From JBDHRG01 sp039807445 (GTDB lineage: Bacteria > Pseudomonadota > Gammaproteobacteria > Competibacterales > Competibacteraceae), in contig JBDHRG010000217.1 in NCBI GenBank assembly GCA_039807445.1, positions 1 through 5,907 of the forward strand: a stretch of DNA of 5,907 bases, given 5' to 3'. Positions 5,084-5,907 of this stretch are shown in pieces. Below the pieces are notes generated by a model that was given only the letters and a program-made list of their open reading frames with translations, had not been told where the DNA came from and did no database searches. The number at the start of each line of letters is the position of its first letter. Position 1 is the stretch's first letter. Position numbers and translations under genes: made by a program.

Positions 5084-5907
5084 TCAAGCCACCTCGCGCT
5101 GCACCGGCAAGCCGGCATCCGCGCGCCGCACGAAGGCTTCGAACATCAGCAGCGACCACAGCGCCGCCGAGTGGTCGCGGCGGCCCGACTGGTGCTGTTG
5201 GACCAGCTGCCGGACCTGGCGCAGGTCGAACACGCCGCTGTCGGCGAGCGTCTCGCTGGCGAGCCGCTCGCGCAGCCGCGCCGCCAGCGGACCGCGGAAC
5301 CAGGCGGCGAGCGGCACCGCGAAGCCCATCTTCGGCCGGTAGAGGATGCGCTCGGACAGGGTGCCCGCGAGCGCCTGCTTGAAGATCCACTTGCCCTCGC
5401 CGCCCCTGAGCTTCCAGGCCGGCGGCAGGCCCGAGATCCACTCGACCAACTCGTGGTCGAGCAGCGGCACGCGCACCTCGAGCGAGTGCGCCATGCTGGC
5501 GCGGTCGACCTTGGTCAGGATGTCGCCCGGCAGGTAGGTCTTGAAGTCCAGGTACTGGATCAGCGACAGCGGATCGGCGCTCGGAGCCCGTTCGGCGTGA
5601 CCGCGCATCACCTCGAACGCGTGGTAGCCGCCGAGCTCACGCCGGAACGCCGTCGAGTACAACGGCAGGCGCACGCGATCGGGCATCACCGAGACGCCGT
5701 GGAAGTACGCCTCGACCGTATCGCGCGCCATCGCCTCGAAGGTGGTCTTGGCGCGGAACACGCGCGGTGCCCAGTCGGCCTTGGGATAGACGCGGCCGAG
5801 GAACCCGAACAGCGGCCGGCGCAGGCCGAGCGGCAAGCGCGCGCGCAGGCGCTCCTCGAGCGCGTGGTAGCGGTAGCGGCGGTAGCCGGCGAAGTTCTCG
5901 TCGCCGC
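5084..5907 (-). CDS. Asparagine-synthase-like amidotransferase, exosortase A-associated type (C-terminal part)
   Basis: This is the C-terminal 273 residues of a class-II glutamine amidotransferase/asparagine synthetase homologue. The 5' part, including the N-terminal glutaminase domain with its catalytic Cys, lies beyond the right edge. The first visible residues, GDENFAGYRRYRYH, are the end of the SGDGGDE(x)FAGY segment of the ATP-pyrophosphatase synthetase domain. The frame stays open to the edge, so the TTG at 5836 is not a real start. Further in are LPGDILTKVDRASMAHSLE (residues 125-143), RVPLLDHELVEW (145-156) and LYRPKMGFAVPLAAWF (188-203), all hallmarks of AsnB-type synthetases. From memory, the sequence fits the exosortase A system-associated amidotransferase 1 family (TIGR03108) better than housekeeping AsnB. 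Such enzymes use glutamine nitrogen and ATP to amidate a carboxylate; the true acceptor in EPS loci is unknown. It ends in TGA two bases before the next start. The synthetase fold is near certain, the subfamily probable. Confidence 0.93.
   Translation of the reverse strand, partial: GDENFAGYRRYRYHALEERLRARLPLGLRRPLFGFLGRVYPKADWAPRVFRAKTTFEAMARDTVEAYFHGVSVMPDRVRLPLYSTAFRRELGGYHAFEVMRGHAERAPSADPLSLIQYLDFKTYLPGDILTKVDRASMAHSLEVRVPLLDHELVEWISGLPPAWKLRGGEGKWIFKQALAGTLSERILYRPKMGFAVPLAAWFRGPLAARLRERLASETLADSGVFDLRQVRQLVQQHQSGRRDHSAALWSLLMFEAFVRRADAGLPVQREVA
5089..5094 (-). promoter_or_regulatory. Ribosome binding site of pssD
   Basis: AGGTGG on the minus strand lies 7 nt before the ATG at 5081, within the last codons of the amidotransferase gene. 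With only 2 nt between that gene's stop and this start, it supports close translational coupling. Confidence 0.6.

Noticed and set aside
5082..5441. Extension of the PssD frame upstream to 5441 (282 residues).
   Set aside because: The added part overlaps the conserved C-terminus of the amidotransferase, is Arg/Ala-rich, and the Rossmann motif begins right after the ATG at 5081.

Overview
The window is a tightly packed stretch of a bacterial cell-surface polysaccharide (exopolysaccharide) locus. All seven genes lie on the minus strand, so transcription runs from right to left. By eye the DNA is about two-thirds GC. Two proteins closely match families known to me as exosortase A (XrtA/PEP-CTERM) associated: the amidotransferase at the right edge and the group-1 glycosyltransferase in the middle. 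This points to an EPS locus of a high-GC Gram-negative proteobacterium. A betaproteobacterium of the Rhodocyclales type (Thauera, Azoarcus, Zoogloea-like) is my best guess, though some gammaproteobacteria carry similar loci. No exosortase, PEP-CTERM protein, chain-length regulator or initiating sugar transferase is inside the window, so the link to the XrtA system rests on family resemblance only.

Layout in order of transcription: (1) 5907-5084, the C-terminal synthetase half of an asparagine-synthase-like amidotransferase, cut by the window edge; (2) 5081-4593, a PssD/Alg14-like glycosyltransferase subunit; (3) 4596-4147, its PssE/Alg13-like partner; (4) 4124-2853, a GT4-type glycosyltransferase; (5) 2856-1360, a Wzx-like polysaccharide flippase; (6) 1336-146, an ATP-grasp ligase-like protein of unknown substrate; (7) 146-1, the first 48 codons of an unrecognised gene that runs off the left edge.

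The junctions are very tight: a 2-nt gap, a 4-nt GTGA overlap, a 22-nt gap, a 4-nt ATGA overlap, a 23-nt gap and a 1-nt TGATG overlap. No junction has room for a promoter, and I see no terminator. The simplest reading is one operon with translational coupling, whose promoter lies beyond the right edge.

The inferred division of labour is as follows. The PssD/PssE pair and the GT4 enzyme add sugars to an undecaprenyl-linked oligosaccharide on the cytoplasmic face. The flippase moves the lipid-linked unit across the inner membrane. The amidotransferase and the ATP-grasp enzyme may decorate the glycan with amide or amino-acid groups; this last point is hypothesis. No RNA gene, insertion sequence, CRISPR array or attachment site was seen. 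The long plus-strand and out-of-frame reading frames are GC-driven shadows.
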